Source: Methanobacteriota archaeon (lineage in GTDB: Archaea; Thermoplasmatota; Thermoplasmata; UBA10834). From it: a stretch of DNA of 64,000 nucleotides. Position 1 is the stretch's first letter; each line of letters starts with the position of its first letter. The notes below the pieces were generated by a model, which worked only from the letters and a program-made list of their open reading frames with translations, was not told the origin of the DNA and did no database searches. Both the position numbers and the translations under genes were made by a program. The stretch is taken from positions 161,436 through 225,435 of the forward strand of contig CP070748.1 of NCBI GenBank assembly GCA_020348345.1, written 5' to 3'. Of this stretch, positions 26,705 through 34,910 are shown in pieces.

Positions 26705-27664
26705 ATGAGTTGGCTGGATCTGCTGGACAGTTGTGTACACTGTCCTTCCGTAAGCATGAAGGGCCAAAGCGGTTGGCAAGTGTCAAATACGATGGCGGGC
26801 GTACAGCGGGCGATTACGTTGAGCGATGAGCGATTAGTAGCATTCCAGGGGGAGAGAGGCGCGTACTCCGAAGACGCCTGCTTCAGCTACTTCGGCAACG
26901 GCTCGAAGACGAAGCCGTTTTCGGACTTTAAGTCGGTGTTCGAAGCGGTCGAACGGGACAACGTCACTCACGCCGTCGTGCCGGTCGAGAACTCGATTGA
27001 GGGCAGCGTCACACAGGTGAATGACCTTCTGCTGGACCATGACCTCACCATCACGGGCGAAGTCATCGTGCCAGTGAAGCACTGCCTCATGGCGCACCCT
27101 GATGCAGACATGAGCTCAATCGTGGAGGTGTCGAGCCATCCTCAGGCTCTCGGACAGTGCCGGAAATTCCTGCAGAGTTATCCGGATTGGCGGCAGATAC
27201 CGGCGTATGACACCGCTGGAAGCGCACGGATGGTGGCCGAGTCCGGCAGGACTGACATTGCTGCAATCGCGAGCCGAAGGGCAGCCAGCGTCTACAAGCT
27301 CAAGATACTCAAGGAGGACATTCAGAGCGAGATGGTGAACTACACTCGATTCTTCGTCCTCGAGAAGAACCCATTGCCGGTCAAGGATGCGAATAAGACA
27401 TCGATCGTCTTTGCCACCAAGAATGTGCCAGGAGCGCTGTATAACGCTATGGGTGAGCTGGCTTCCAGAGGCATAAACCTCTCCAAGCTGGAATCACGCC
27501 CTCGTAGGAATAAACCGTGGGTGTATGTCTTCTACGCGGACTTCGATGGCAGTATGGACGATCCGAACTGCCATGCAGCCGTCGGGGGCTTGCTGCGAAC
27601 CGGTGCTTTCGTGAAGGTTCTGGGGTCGTATAGGCGGGCTGAAGGCTGGGTGAATAGCGGATAG
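26705..27664 (+). CDS. pheA: Prephenate dehydratase with ACT domain
   Basis: The P-protein pattern is complete: VAFQGERGAYSEDACF, THAVVPVENSIEGSVTQV, the catalytic TRF motif (NYTRFFVLEKN) and a C-terminal ACT domain (VPGALYNAMGELASRGINLSKLESRP) that senses phenylalanine. It makes phenylpyruvate. The start is uncertain: ATG 26705 fits a leaderless mRNA, but the first 40 residues are not family-like and ATG 26791 gives a usual length. It ends with TAG. No chorismate mutase domain is attached. Confidence 0.92.
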   Translation: MSWLDLLDSCVHCPSVSMKGQSGWQVSNTMAGVQRAITLSDERLVAFQGERGAYSEDACFSYFGNGSKTKPFSDFKSVFEAVERDNVTHAVVPVENSIEGSVTQVNDLLLDHDLTITGEVIVPVKHCLMAHPDADMSSIVEVSSHPQALGQCRKFLQSYPDWRQIPAYDTAGSARMVAESGRTDIAAIASRRAASVYKLKILKEDIQSEMVNYTRFFVLEKNPLPVKDANKTSIVFATKNVPGALYNAMGELASRGINLSKLESRPRRNKPWVYVFYADFDGSMDDPNCHAAVGGLLRTGAFVKVLGSYRRAEGWVNSG

Positions 27665-28095
27665 GCTTCGTGGATTGATTATCGAGAGCTCGCATATTGA
27701 CCCGGAACTCACGGATGTTCAGAGATTGGAGCTTGAAGATGCAATATGAGATTCTCTATCGGCAGGTTACAAATCTGTCTCTGGGATGGGACGTAAAGAG
27801 GTTTCTGTACACCACTTCCTATGTAGTATAAAAGCAAGGTGAAGGACGTAAGCCCCTTTGAAACCCTGCAGCCGTAAGCACATTGAGGACGAATCTGCAA
27901 AGGGGTTGATTCTGTCATCATTTGCGCGAATAAGCGCTGCATGAGCGCAGCTACTGAGTGACTCTTATGATGCGATCCTCCCTCGGTTTTTCCAGGAATA
28001 GACCGACGACGAACAAGCTTAGTCCCGTGACTAGAAGCGCAATCGAAAGGTTAATCTGCATCCAGCATTTCATGAACTTCGGAGGCCCGGTCGAA
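27665..28095. other. Gene-poor stretch at left edge of the repeat island
   Basis: No supportable gene. It holds a plus-strand TATA box (AGTATAAAAG, 27826-27834), repeat element A just after the predicted transcription start, and a 5-bp hairpin (GCGCT/AGCGC, 27934-27948). Base composition turns more A/T-rich here than in the leu operon. Confidence 0.5.
27850..27928. repeat. Structured repeat A, copy 1
   Basis: About 80 bp shared with 28722-28802: the first 21 bases are identical (AAGCCCCTTTGAAACC and following). Later blocks GAGG, CAA-GGG, ATTCTG and TTTGCGC recur at the same spacing. Here CCCCTTTG (27853-27860) and CAAAGGGG (27898-27905) form a perfect 8-bp stem. It may be a 5'-UTR structure or a mobile-element remnant. 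Confidence 0.55.
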
Positions 28096-28614
28096 ATGGA
28101 GGAGATGTCGTCATTAGCCAGGAAAACGCAGGAGCTAGCCATTGCAGCCGCTACGGAGGAACAGTCTGAGGGTGAAGCACTCAGAACGGCAATTCTCGTT
28201 TACGGCTACATTCTGCTCGTACCGGGCATAGTGCTTCTTGGTGTGTCCGCTCTGACTATGATGAGCCTCCAGGACCGCGAATCCAGCGACTTTCAAACCT
28301 TTAAATGGATCTTTCACATCACTCTTATGATTGGATTGGCAATCAGCGCAGGTTCGGGGTATCTTCTGGTCAGAGTGGCAAGAAAGAAGCTCGTGTATCA
28401 TGTCCGCAATCTGCTCTACCCAGCATTGACTATAATAGGAGTCTATATGATCATCATGGCAGTCCTCGCAGTTGCAGGATCAGCAGCTCCCTATATCGCA
28501 TTCGGAAAAATCTCCGCTGTGAGCATTGCCATATCCTCGCTGTATCAGCTTCCCTATGTAATCGGTGGAGTGCTGTTGACGATGATAGGCATTAAGAGAT
28601 TCCCACGAAGATGA
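28096..28614 (+). CDS. Small four-helix membrane protein
   Basis: Not recognised. A soluble N-terminus (MEEMSSLARKTQELAIAAATEE) precedes four membrane helices: ILVYGYILLVPGIVLLGVSA, WIFHITLMIGLAIS, ALTIIGVYMIIMAVLAVAG, and IGGVLLTMIGI near the end. The frame is open from ATG 27958, but the first 46 residues lack membrane or domain character. ATG 28096 looks better, though no strong ribosome site marks it. First gene of the repeat island. Confidence 0.55.
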   Translation: MEEMSSLARKTQELAIAAATEEQSEGEALRTAILVYGYILLVPGIVLLGVSALTMMSLQDRESSDFQTFKWIFHITLMIGLAISAGSGYLLVRVARKKLVYHVRNLLYPALTIIGVYMIIMAVLAVAGSAAPYIAFGKISAVSIAISSLYQLPYVIGGVLLTMIGIKRFPRR

Positions 28615-28701
28615 TGAATTAGTCATTGTGACAAGCGTCTAGAAAGTAATCAAAAAGGATTCTAATCAACGCCATTCCATTTGTTGCCAGTGGAACACCG
28701 T

Positions 28702-28720
28702 CCGCCCCTATGGCCTTTTC
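28702..28720 (+). repeat. Island repeat, copy R1
   Basis: Matches the consensus CGCCCCTATGGCCTTTTCTC except for the end (TTTTCCAA). It lies 87 bases after the plus-strand membrane gene and directly abuts repeat element A copy 2. Confidence 0.8.
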
Positions 28721-28721
28721 C

Positions 28722-28802
28722 AAGCCCCTTTGAAACCCTGCAATTCAGTACATATTCGAGGCATTCTCGCAAGGGATTGCATTCTGCGCTCGTTTGCGCA
28801 GA
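28722..28802. repeat. Structured repeat A, copy 2
   Basis: Second copy of the element at 27850-27928, roughly three-quarters identical by eye, with a decayed 3' arm (GCAAGGGA). It begins 1 base after island repeat R1. Confidence 0.55.
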
Positions 28803-28880
28803 AAGGCATCTTGGCAAAGGGAAAGAAAAGGAGGTGCAGTTTCCATTCATTCTCCCCCTTGACACTATAGGTGTTTCCAC

Positions 28881-29585
28881 CTAGGTGCTGCTGGTTTCCG
28901 TCTCAACTGATTCCAAAGCAGCAGTTGCTGATTTATCGAATCCCTTGATAATCAGCCATCCCGCCAGGACCATTTCATTCACAGCGATCGGCAGATAGAG
29001 CAATTCCGAGGCATCTGCGCCCAAGAATACTACCACGCCTCGTGCTACGACCAGTGCACCCCCAGCAAAGCCCCAAACTGACAAGAATCTAGGAACGAGT
29101 CTTGATCGGTACAGCAGATAATAGAAGAACAGCGTGTACAGGCCAAAAGCAACTATGTCAGCGAGAACACCGAGCCAATCGCCTGCTGCCAGATACGAAT
29201 CGCCCAATGTTTGATAATAGGAAGCACTCGGAGATCCAGCTTCCACAAAGTCCTGACTCAATGTCAAGAGCATTACTATGCTGAATGCGGAGCCAACAAA
29301 GATTACGCTCTCAGTAATCCTGGCACCGACACACCAAAGAGCTAACGACTCATTACACTTCCTTAAGATTGGATATATATTGATTGCAATACCAGCAACC
29401 GCAACAGCCATGATCAGAGTAAAGAGCGCTCCGAGTCTCACTTCGTTTTCCTTTGCAGAGAATTCAACAAGATAATCCTGAGCATCAAGAACAGGCCATA
29501 GGAGAATGCCACCAACTACTCCCGCAACCGTCCCAACTATATACAATACTCCAACGATAACTGCGGTCTTTCGATAGTAATCCAT
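28881..29585 (-). CDS. DUF4386-type six-helix membrane protein
   Basis: The N-terminal helix after YYRKTAVIVGVLYIVGTVAGVVGGILLWPVL and the later GDWLGVLADIVAFGLYTLFFYYLLYRSRLVPRFLSVWG motif match DUF4386 membrane proteins, whose function is unknown. The protein has 234 residues and six or so helices. ATG 29585 follows GGTGGGAAA; TATA-like ACTTTAAAG lies about 35 bases upstream. Island repeat R2 is upstream of the promoter. Single-gene unit. Confidence 0.75.
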   Translation of the reverse strand: MDYYRKTAVIVGVLYIVGTVAGVVGGILLWPVLDAQDYLVEFSAKENEVRLGALFTLIMAVAVAGIAINIYPILRKCNESLALWCVGARITESVIFVGSAFSIVMLLTLSQDFVEAGSPSASYYQTLGDSYLAAGDWLGVLADIVAFGLYTLFFYYLLYRSRLVPRFLSVWGFAGGALVVARGVVVFLGADASELLYLPIAVNEMVLAGWLIIKGFDKSATAALESVETETSST

Positions 29586-29633
29586 TTTCCCACCAGCTTC
29601 GGAATCGTCCTTGGCGACTTTAAAGTTCCCTTT

Positions 29634-29652
29634 CCGCCCCTATGGCCTTTTC
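29634..29652 (+). repeat. Island repeat, copy R2
   Basis: CCGCCCCTATGGCC followed by TTTTCCC. It is 49 bases upstream of a minus-strand gene, so relative to that gene it is 5', unlike R1. A GGCG/CGCC pair brackets its left side. Confidence 0.8.
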
Positions 29653-29737
29653 CCGCGACGGATTGTGCGGGAGAGGGGATTTGACACATCTCCTAGCCAG
29701 ACATCCTTTTTGTGATTTCAATCAGGCCGGATACTGA

Positions 29738-30196
29738 TCACATAGGCATATTGGAGAACGAATCCCATGCAAGATCTGCGAACACTATAGCGAACCAGCC
29801 AATGATGCTTACGATAATCATCCAGATCATCACGGTTCTTGCCCTAGGACCCTTACTACGACGTCCAAGGTCGAACACTTCTGGATACACATTGCTGGCT
29901 CTCTCGTATAATGTGGCCATGTCTTTGTTGCTTCTTCTAACAATTAAGAACATGGCGATCATGAGAAGCAACCCTGCTAAGGCAATAACGCTCCGCCCAT
30001 GGTCGGCTACTCGTTCTTGGCAGAATGCCGCCAGGAGTACTCCTTCCGTGGCAATAGCCAGAGAGAACGCCAACCACGTGGTACTCTCCTGTGTCTGAAT
30101 AAGCGTCGCAAAAACCTGTGCTCTCTCCCCCGAAGTGAGAATTCCCGCGCTACCTGTGCTGCTCTGTTGACTTGTCACGCCATTCCCCTCGACCAT
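29738..30196 (-). CDS. Small membrane protein, unknown family
   Basis: 152 residues: a 35-residue Ser/Thr/Gln-rich soluble head, two close helices (TTWLAFSLAIATEGVLLAAF and VIALAGLLLMIAMFLIV), a charged cytosolic segment (RRSNKDMATLYERASNVYPEVFDLG) and a last helix (VMIWMIIVSIIGWFAIVFA). The layout faintly recalls RipA-type membrane proteins, but I cannot assign it. ATG 30196 is 15 bases from repeat R3, which would lie within its promoter or leader. Confidence 0.6.
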   Translation of the reverse strand: MVEGNGVTSQQSSTGSAGILTSGERAQVFATLIQTQESTTWLAFSLAIATEGVLLAAFCQERVADHGRSVIALAGLLLMIAMFLIVRRSNKDMATLYERASNVYPEVFDLGRRSKGPRARTVMIWMIIVSIIGWFAIVFADLAWDSFSNMPM

Positions 30197-30211
30197 GCGG
30201 TGAATGACCTT

Positions 30212-30232
30212 CCGCCCCTATGGCCTTTTCTC
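30212..30232 (+). repeat. Island repeat, copy R3
   Basis: A full match to CGCCCCTATGGCCTTTTCTC. Its last bases form part of the stop codon (TCA on this strand) of the minus-strand 81-residue gene, and it lies just upstream of the 152-residue gene. Confidence 0.85.
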
Positions 30233-30476
30233 AGGGCTTCTTCCCAAACAAAGCTGCAATAATGACGATGACGCCAATGAATGCAGGCGCAAGTCCAGTC
30301 AGAAAGGGTTCGTCTTCCTGTGTGGCTACATAGATCGCCAATACGATGCCGATGATTATCAGGATGGCTCCAACTCCGATAATCATGGTCTTGAGCCGTC
30401 CTCTTGGCCTTCCCGCCGACTTCGGAGTCAGCCCAGTGGACGCCTTCTCACGGTCGATGACTTCCTCCTCAGCCAT
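30231..30476 (-). CDS. Small two-helix membrane protein
   Basis: 81 residues: charged head (MAEEEVIDREKASTGLTPKS), helix MIIGVGAILIIIGIVLAIYVA, short loop, helix APAFIGVIVIIAALFG, then KKP. Unknown function. Its stop codon overlaps island repeat R3, and R4 lies 52 bases upstream, so the gene occupies exactly one repeat-to-repeat unit. Confidence 0.55.
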   Translation of the reverse strand: MAEEEVIDREKASTGLTPKSAGRPRGRLKTMIIGVGAILIIIGIVLAIYVATQEDEPFLTGLAPAFIGVIVIIAALFGKKP

Positions 30477-30527
30477 ATCCTTTCCTCACTGCACCTGAAT
30501 CGCCTCATGAGCTTAAGGGCTTCTCTT

Positions 30528-30547
30528 CGCCCCTATGGCCTTTTCTC
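30528..30547 (+). repeat. Island repeat, copy R4
   Basis: A full match from CGCCCC to TTTTCTC. The similarity extends left for about 25 bases with R10 and partly R8 (CGCCTCAT..., ...TTAAGGGC, TTCTCTT). GGGC and GCCC flank an 8-base loop, so a small stem precedes the T-rich end. Confidence 0.85.
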
Positions 30548-30563
30548 CACGAATCGGTGGCCT

Positions 30564-31112
30564 CTACGCTCCTCGAAACACAGATAAATTTCTGACCACA
30601 TCACGGATCCATTCCTTCTCTGCCCCAAACAGCATCTTTTCGTGTTTGATGAAAAATGAATCCGTTTTGTAAAGCATGCTAGATTTGTCGAGACTCTTGA
30701 GGTAATCATCCATTGCCTTGAACTGCAGATCAATGAGAATGATTGCCCGATTGGCAAACTCCTTGATTTCCTCCGGCGTTCTTCTTGTGTTGAATTTCAG
30801 GGCAATCTTGAAACCATAGAAATGCGGGAATAAACCCAGGAAAGCTTGCTCCTGAAGGCTATCGAATAACCTCCTTCCTTTAGCTGTGATTTGGAAGATA
30901 GTCTTTTCGGGATAGCGGCCTATCTTGGTCTGTTCCACTTCCCTGATTGCCCCTTCTTTCCTAAGCTGCCTAAGAGCATGGTAGATAGATCCTTTCTTCA
31001 CATCTGTCCATCTGTCAATCTTCTTCCGGCTTAACTCCTGCATGACATCATAGCCGCTACCTCGGCCCAGGCTTTCCAGAGCACCAAGCACAACCATCTT
31101 CGCTATGCTCAT
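30564..31112 (-). CDS. PadR-family transcriptional regulator
   Basis: The winged helix VVLGALESLGRGSGYDVMQELS...KKGSIYHALRQLRKEGAI and wing IFQITAKGRRLFDSL identify PadR. The C-terminal helical region (about 95-182) is for dimerisation. ATG 31112 is the start with GGTGATGG before it; GTG 31121 is possible. It lies 12 bases after a membrane-protein gene whose promoter carries a long inverted repeat, so it probably represses its own operon. Such PadR/membrane-protein pairs often respond to small molecules, though none is indicated here. Confidence 0.87.
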   Translation of the reverse strand: MSIAKMVVLGALESLGRGSGYDVMQELSRKKIDRWTDVKKGSIYHALRQLRKEGAIREVEQTKIGRYPEKTIFQITAKGRRLFDSLQEQAFLGLFPHFYGFKIALKFNTRRTPEEIKEFANRAIILIDLQFKAMDDYLKSLDKSSMLYKTDSFFIKHEKMLFGAEKEWIRDVVRNLSVFRGA

Positions 31113-31124
31113 GACCATCACCCT

Positions 31125-31508
31125 TCACTCAAGATGGGCGAGTGGAATATCTTTCTTCCGGACGAGCGCAACGGAATAGAAGAGAATGCCAATCAAGACT
31201 GTCCCGAATATCACAACAGGAGCAACTTCCCCTCCGTTTGCCTCAAATGCTAGCTTTTGGGGGCCAACAGCTAAGATGTTGACGCCTCCAAAGGTCGCAG
31301 AGGCTGCAAGTCCGACTCTCCGCCCCCATGAAACCAATAGTGCTGAGACGACCCCCAGCGAGATCATAGTTCCGATGAAGGGTCCCAAGGACCCTGGCGG
31401 ATGTGGATCTACCTGCGCAAAAAGCGCGGTTAGCAGCACAATATCGATTGTCAGAAGCCCTGCCAATGACACCATCAAATTTTGACGCTCCTTGCTTTGA
31501 TGGATCAT
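31125..31508 (-). CDS. Small membrane protein, first gene of padR operon
   Basis: 127 residues with four helices (LMVSLAGLLTIDIVLLTALF; GTMISLGVVSALLVSW; a Gly/Ala-rich third, GLAASATFGGVNILAVG; PVVIFGTVLIGILFYSVALV) and a KK-rich tail. ATG 31508 is preferred over TTG 31523, since the TATA TTTTAATAG at about 31530-31538 puts transcription start at that ATG. Function unknown. As the partner of PadR it may be a transporter-like or stress membrane protein. Confidence 0.65.
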   Translation of the reverse strand: MIHQSKERQNLMVSLAGLLTIDIVLLTALFAQVDPHPPGSLGPFIGTMISLGVVSALLVSWGRRVGLAASATFGGVNILAVGPQKLAFEANGGEVAPVVIFGTVLIGILFYSVALVRKKDIPLAHLE

Positions 31509-31514
31509 AACCCC

Positions 31515-31548
31515 TATAGTCAATTCGTACTATTAAAATTTGACTATA
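31515..31548. promoter_or_regulatory. Putative PadR operator around TATA box
   Basis: TATAGTCAA (31515-31523) and TTGACTATA (31540-31548) are perfect 9-bp inverted repeats separated by 16 bases that contain the TATA box of the membrane-protein/padR operon. Binding here would exclude the basal transcription factors. Confidence 0.6.
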
Positions 31549-31664
31549 TCATTACGCCCATATTCTCGAGCGGAGCTATTGAAGGCTGTAAGGCAAGGAC
31601 AATAGTCGCAATGAAGAAGGTCATGGGCTCAATAGAGCCTCCATCGGTTCCGTTCTTTCTTCTT

Positions 31665-31682
31665 CCGCCCCTATGGCCTCTT
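31665..31682 (+). repeat. Island repeat, copy R5
   Basis: CCGCCCCTATGGCCTCTT, ending in a variant tail. It lies 50 bases after the stop of the minus-strand 150-residue gene and upstream of the padR operon promoter. Confidence 0.75.
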
Positions 31683-31732
31683 GCACGCCTTAGAACGCCC
31701 TTGTTCGTCGATTTGTCCCTGGGATTCATACC

Positions 31733-32185
31733 TTACTGCGCCTTGCTTGGAAAGAACTTCCTGAACGGCAAGAGCAGTCCAACGAGACTCACCACGACAA
31801 ACACCATCAACGGTGGGATCATCACCGAAGAGCTTGATTCAAAGGCTAGGCTAAGCGCAATGAAGGCTATGAAGTACACTGGAATAAACCAAAAGGCGTA
31901 CCAGGCCCACTTTTCCCCTCGTCTATATGCAGTCGCAGAGACGACTGTGATGAGAAAGGCAAAACCAATATCGGATAAGGCTCCGCCCATGAGATAGAAG
32001 CTATACAAATCGAAGAACATCGGATTCGAATCCTTCAGTTCGTCCGGTGTCATGCCACCAAGATTCTCAACCAATGCTGGGTCCGTGTTGTAGCCCAATG
32101 CATGAGGGATCGCAGTCACTAGGAAGATTGATCCAAGAGCAAAGAAGGCTATCCATGCATATTTCTCGTAGATTTTTTCGGCCAT
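31733..32185 (-). CDS. Four-helix membrane protein, unknown
   Basis: 150 residues: YAWIAFFALGSIFLVTAIPHALGY, then an extracellular or lumenal loop (NTDPALVENLGGMTPDELKDSNP), FYLMGGALSDIGFAFLITVVSA, WYAFWFIPVYFIAFIAL, and VFVVVSLVGLLLPF. The pattern resembles small DoxX-like or DUF membrane proteins but is not assignable. ATG 32185 is followed closely upstream by an A/T-rich stretch (ACTTATGATAGTTTAAG) that could hold the promoter. It is bracketed by repeats R5 and R6. Confidence 0.6.
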   Translation of the reverse strand: MAEKIYEKYAWIAFFALGSIFLVTAIPHALGYNTDPALVENLGGMTPDELKDSNPMFFDLYSFYLMGGALSDIGFAFLITVVSATAYRRGEKWAWYAFWFIPVYFIAFIALSLAFESSSSVMIPPLMVFVVVSLVGLLLPFRKFFPSKAQ

Positions 32186-32490
32186 GACCCGAAACCCTCT
32201 TAAACTATCATAAGTTTTGGGGCCGAAGACGAAAGACCCGCCTCTATTGCCTTTTCTCTGAAATGGTGGACCCTGTGGGATTTGTGTCCACTAAAATGAC
32301 TGGCTCGGACGATTTAGGTACATGAGGGCCGTTTTATCGCGTCTTTGGAAGGTTGCCGGAAGCTCGGCTCAAACCTCTTACTTCTTTCTTATCTCTAATA
32401 TGCACGAGCCAGAGGCTTTCTGCTCTTCGATATATGTGTCAAAACGGATAAGTAACCTGAGTGTAATACCGTCGGACAGCGGGGAGTGAA
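32186..32490. other. Divergent intergenic stretch with repeat R6
   Basis: No gene seen. It holds an A/T-rich promoter-like block for the minus-strand gene, island repeat R6 and a possible plus-strand TATA (TCTAATATGC, about 32394). Confidence 0.5.
32238..32258 (+). repeat. Island repeat, copy R6 (diverged)
   Basis: CCGCCTCTATTGCCTTTTCTC-like, two substitutions from the consensus, located about 50 bases upstream of the minus-strand membrane gene. Confidence 0.65.
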
Positions 32491-33192
32491 TTGTTGAGCA
32501 ATGAACCATTAGTGATAGACAAAGAATGGCCCGGAGTTGTCAAGTGGGGCGGACTCGCTCTGCTGATTGGGGCGATTATCCTCGTGCTGTTTGTCATCGG
32601 AGTATTCGGCAGCGGACAAGAGATTCCTGTCCCTGCGGATGAGATGCTCGAAGACCCTGCAGTCCCAACGGGTCTTTTCATCATGACCTCGGTAGGGGAG
32701 TTTCTCCTCTTGCCAGGAGCTCTAGCGATGTACGTTGTTCTGAAGAACGTTCGGAGGGCGTCAATGCTCATAGCGACCTGCATGTATGCAGTGAGCGTTA
32801 TGCTGTTCCTTGCGTCGCGGGGCATGATCATATCCATCTCTCAGATAAGTAACCAGTACAATGAAGCGACCAGCGAAGTAGTCAGGTCATCGTATCTAGC
32901 TTCAGCGGAGCTAGCACTTGAGACCCAGAATATCTACGCGGCAATGGCATTGATTCTCTTGTGCACCGCATCCATCATGTTCGGGATAGTGATGCTGAAG
33001 GGATCCTTTGGAGGACGCATTGGCTATGTCGTCATTGTTGCAAGCATATTCACCTACTTCTCGCCGTTCACGGCCATGATGACGGAACTGCCAATCATAC
33101 TGCCGTTCATTGGCCTGATTCTGACGGCGATTTGGCAGTCCTTGGTCGGCTTCAAGCTCTTCAAGATGGGCAATGAGGCTCCAGCTGCATGA
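32491..33192 (+). CDS. Multi-helix membrane protein, DUF4386-like
   Basis: 233 residues and about six helices (WGGLALLIGAIILVLFVIGVFGSG; FLLLPGALAMYVVLK; LIATCMYAVSVMLFLASRGMIISISQ; AMALILLCTASIMFGIVML; YVVIVASIFTYFSPFT; IILPFIGLILTAIWQSLVGFKLFKMG). The helix-loop pattern recalls DUF4386 (compare the gene at 28881-29585), but this is weak. Start is TTG 32491 or 32494 after GGGGAG. A plus-strand gene with repeat R7 downstream. Confidence 0.65.
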   Translation: MLSNEPLVIDKEWPGVVKWGGLALLIGAIILVLFVIGVFGSGQEIPVPADEMLEDPAVPTGLFIMTSVGEFLLLPGALAMYVVLKNVRRASMLIATCMYAVSVMLFLASRGMIISISQISNQYNEATSEVVRSSYLASAELALETQNIYAAMALILLCTASIMFGIVMLKGSFGGRIGYVVIVASIFTYFSPFTAMMTELPIILPFIGLILTAIWQSLVGFKLFKMGNEAPAA

Positions 33193-33537
33193 GCTCATAG
33201 AACGACATCTCGGCAAGGAGTGATAGAGCGGGAGCCTGTTTTCCCGCCAAACCCCTTTACCTTCCGCCCCTATGGCCTCTTCCCTCGTAGTGAATCCATC
33301 CGGGGCTGAACTGTTAGACAGCGAGACGATGAGTTTTGAATTCCTGTGGACCGATGCACTTCAGGATCAGTCCTGCGCAACTTTCAACCCCTTCTATCCA
33401 GGTTTTGGTCACATGAGCGGAGTCTGTTTCTTGTCGATAGAACTGGAACTCAATAGAAATCACATGAGAAATATCTTTTAAATGGTTTGCGAATTCGAAC
33501 GAATTGAACGAGTAATTCATGAAAATGAACTGGGCGC
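33193..33537. other. Gene-free stretch with repeat R7
   Basis: Nothing gene-like is supported. Short frames here show no domain character. It contains island repeat R7 and an A/T-rich run near 33470-33485. Confidence 0.5.
33264..33282 (+). repeat. Island repeat, copy R7
   Basis: CCGCCCCTATGGCCTCTTC, 72 bases downstream of the plus-strand membrane gene. It shares the CTCTT tail variant with R5. Confidence 0.75.
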
Positions 33538-33723
33538 TCAGAACGTGTCTCTTCGTGTAGGTCGGTGCTTCTGGAAGCAGGGCTGACAGTAGACAGGCCT
33601 TCCGTCTCTAGGCTTGAACGGAACCTCCGAATCAGATCCACAATCAGAGCACTTTATCTTGTGCATCTCCCTTGGGCCTGAGTCATATCTACGACTGCCG
33701 CCTCCGTGCGTGCCGTAACTCAT
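33538..33723 (-). CDS. Small CxxC-x17-CxxC zinc-ribbon protein
   Basis: 61 residues. CSDC and CQPC are separated by 17 residues containing EVPFKPRDGRPVYC, the hallmark of a small zinc-ribbon family found alone or appended to RNA helicases and RNA-binding proteins. The N-terminus is Gly/Ser/Arg-rich (GTHGGGSRRYDSG), suggesting nucleic-acid contact. Probable RNA-associated accessory protein; the partner is not in the window. Confidence 0.75.
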   Translation of the reverse strand: MSYGTHGGGSRRYDSGPREMHKIKCSDCGSDSEVPFKPRDGRPVYCQPCFQKHRPTRRDTF

Positions 33724-34143
33724 TGGTTTTTCTCCTTTCTTGCGAAAGCATCTATAGCGCTAATCGCAAAAGGTCTTCAAGGCGTCGTGGTACTTGTAAT
33801 GATGCACGCTACACATAAGACGAGGATGCGTGCCACCATCAAGGGGACGCCAAGCGCCTGGTTGAGTGCTAATGGTTTGCGACATACCGGCCGCTGGCCC
33901 TCACCTCGCGAATGGGCAGTCACTGCCTTCGACTTCCTGAATCATTGATGGAGCGAGACCCTCGTCCGTCCCGTTATAGTACTTACAACCATCAGCGGCT
34001 ACCACAGTATCATGTAGCACCAGCACATGGTTGCGCCGTGAGCCACCTGAGCAGATACATCACTCGGTCAATGCGTGATTCCTCTCTGACTCCTACAGCC
34101 GGGATTTCTTACGTGATTGTTCTTGTGAAATGGAGGAAGAAAA
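33724..34143. other. Gene-free 420-bp stretch
   Basis: No supportable gene, no island repeat. It should hold the promoters for the divergent zinc-ribbon and double-ACT genes. I could not identify a convincing TATA box for either. Confidence 0.45.
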
Positions 34144-34521
34144 ATGGAAAAGGAGTTTAGCGTGAAACTATCGAACAAATCTGGAGAGTTGGCTCGTGTT
34201 ACGGAGATTCTTCAGAAGGACGGCGTTAACATACGCTCGGTCTCGACGGAACCTCAGGCCGAGACAGTGAAAATGGTGACATCAGATCCCGAGAAGACTC
34301 GCAAGAGCCTCAGCGAGTCCGGCGTGCAGTTTTCCGAGAGGAATCTGCTGGTAGCCAAGCTCCAGGACAAGCCAGGGGAGTTGGCCCGAATCTCAGGCGC
34401 GCTTGCTAAGGAAGGCATAAACATCGACTCTGCATACATGCTCGATAAGGACTCGGAGCATGTGCATGTCGCGCTATCTGTGAGCGACGAGAACAAGGCA
34501 AGGAACATTCTGAAGCTGTGA
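34144..34521 (+). CDS. Tandem ACT-domain protein
   Basis: Two ACT domains fill the 125 residues: first SVKLSNKSGELARVTEILQKDGVNIRSVS, second LVAKLQDKPGELARISGALAKEGINIDSAY. Stand-alone double-ACT proteins bind amino acids and regulate enzymes; no catalytic domain is attached. ATG 34144 has GGAGGAAG eight bases upstream. It could be a soluble amino-acid sensor for the biosynthetic genes around it (inference), but it sits within the repeat island as a single-gene unit. Confidence 0.88.
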   Translation: MEKEFSVKLSNKSGELARVTEILQKDGVNIRSVSTEPQAETVKMVTSDPEKTRKSLSESGVQFSERNLLVAKLQDKPGELARISGALAKEGINIDSAYMLDKDSEHVHVALSVSDENKARNILKL

Positions 34522-34632
34522 CCTGAGGGACTCCCTGCTGACAATGGATCTGCGCCGAAGACGGTCTTCAGACTTCTTCTGAAACCCTTTCACATCTCTC
34601 TTGATCGCTCTCAGTTGCCTAGTGGCTTCTCT

Positions 34633-34653
34633 CCATTCCTATGGCCTTTTCTC
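34633..34653 (+). repeat. Island repeat, copy R8
   Basis: CCATTCCTATGGCC then TTTTCTC. Its left flank GTGGCTTCTCT resembles the flanks of R4 and R10. It lies 111 bases downstream of the double-ACT gene. Confidence 0.75.
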
Positions 34654-34910
34654 AACGATTGATGTCCATTCAGCTTCGCCATCGAGATAGTCGGCGGGAG
34701 ATCATGCTTGCCAAGACCGCAAATGGCCAAAATGGAACGCCTATCCAGTAGATGAATCCACGAGATCTTCGTTCAACTTCGTCTTGTCGAACGTTTTCAT
34801 CAGATTCGTGTTTTCCCCACGCAAGAACGTGATGTCGATCCATGCGAGTTTCGACCCCCGTATATGCATGATGGAAGCCTATAACAATATTGTCCTTGGA
34901 GGAGTACCAT

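Noticed and set aside
25426..26829. 467-codon plus-strand frame
   Set aside because: Antisense to leuA and spanning its promoter into pheA; no recognisable domain.
32031..32050. tRNA-like T-loop sequence (GGATTCGAATCC)
   Set aside because: It lies inside the coding sequence of a membrane protein with no acceptor or anticodon stems; a chance palindrome.
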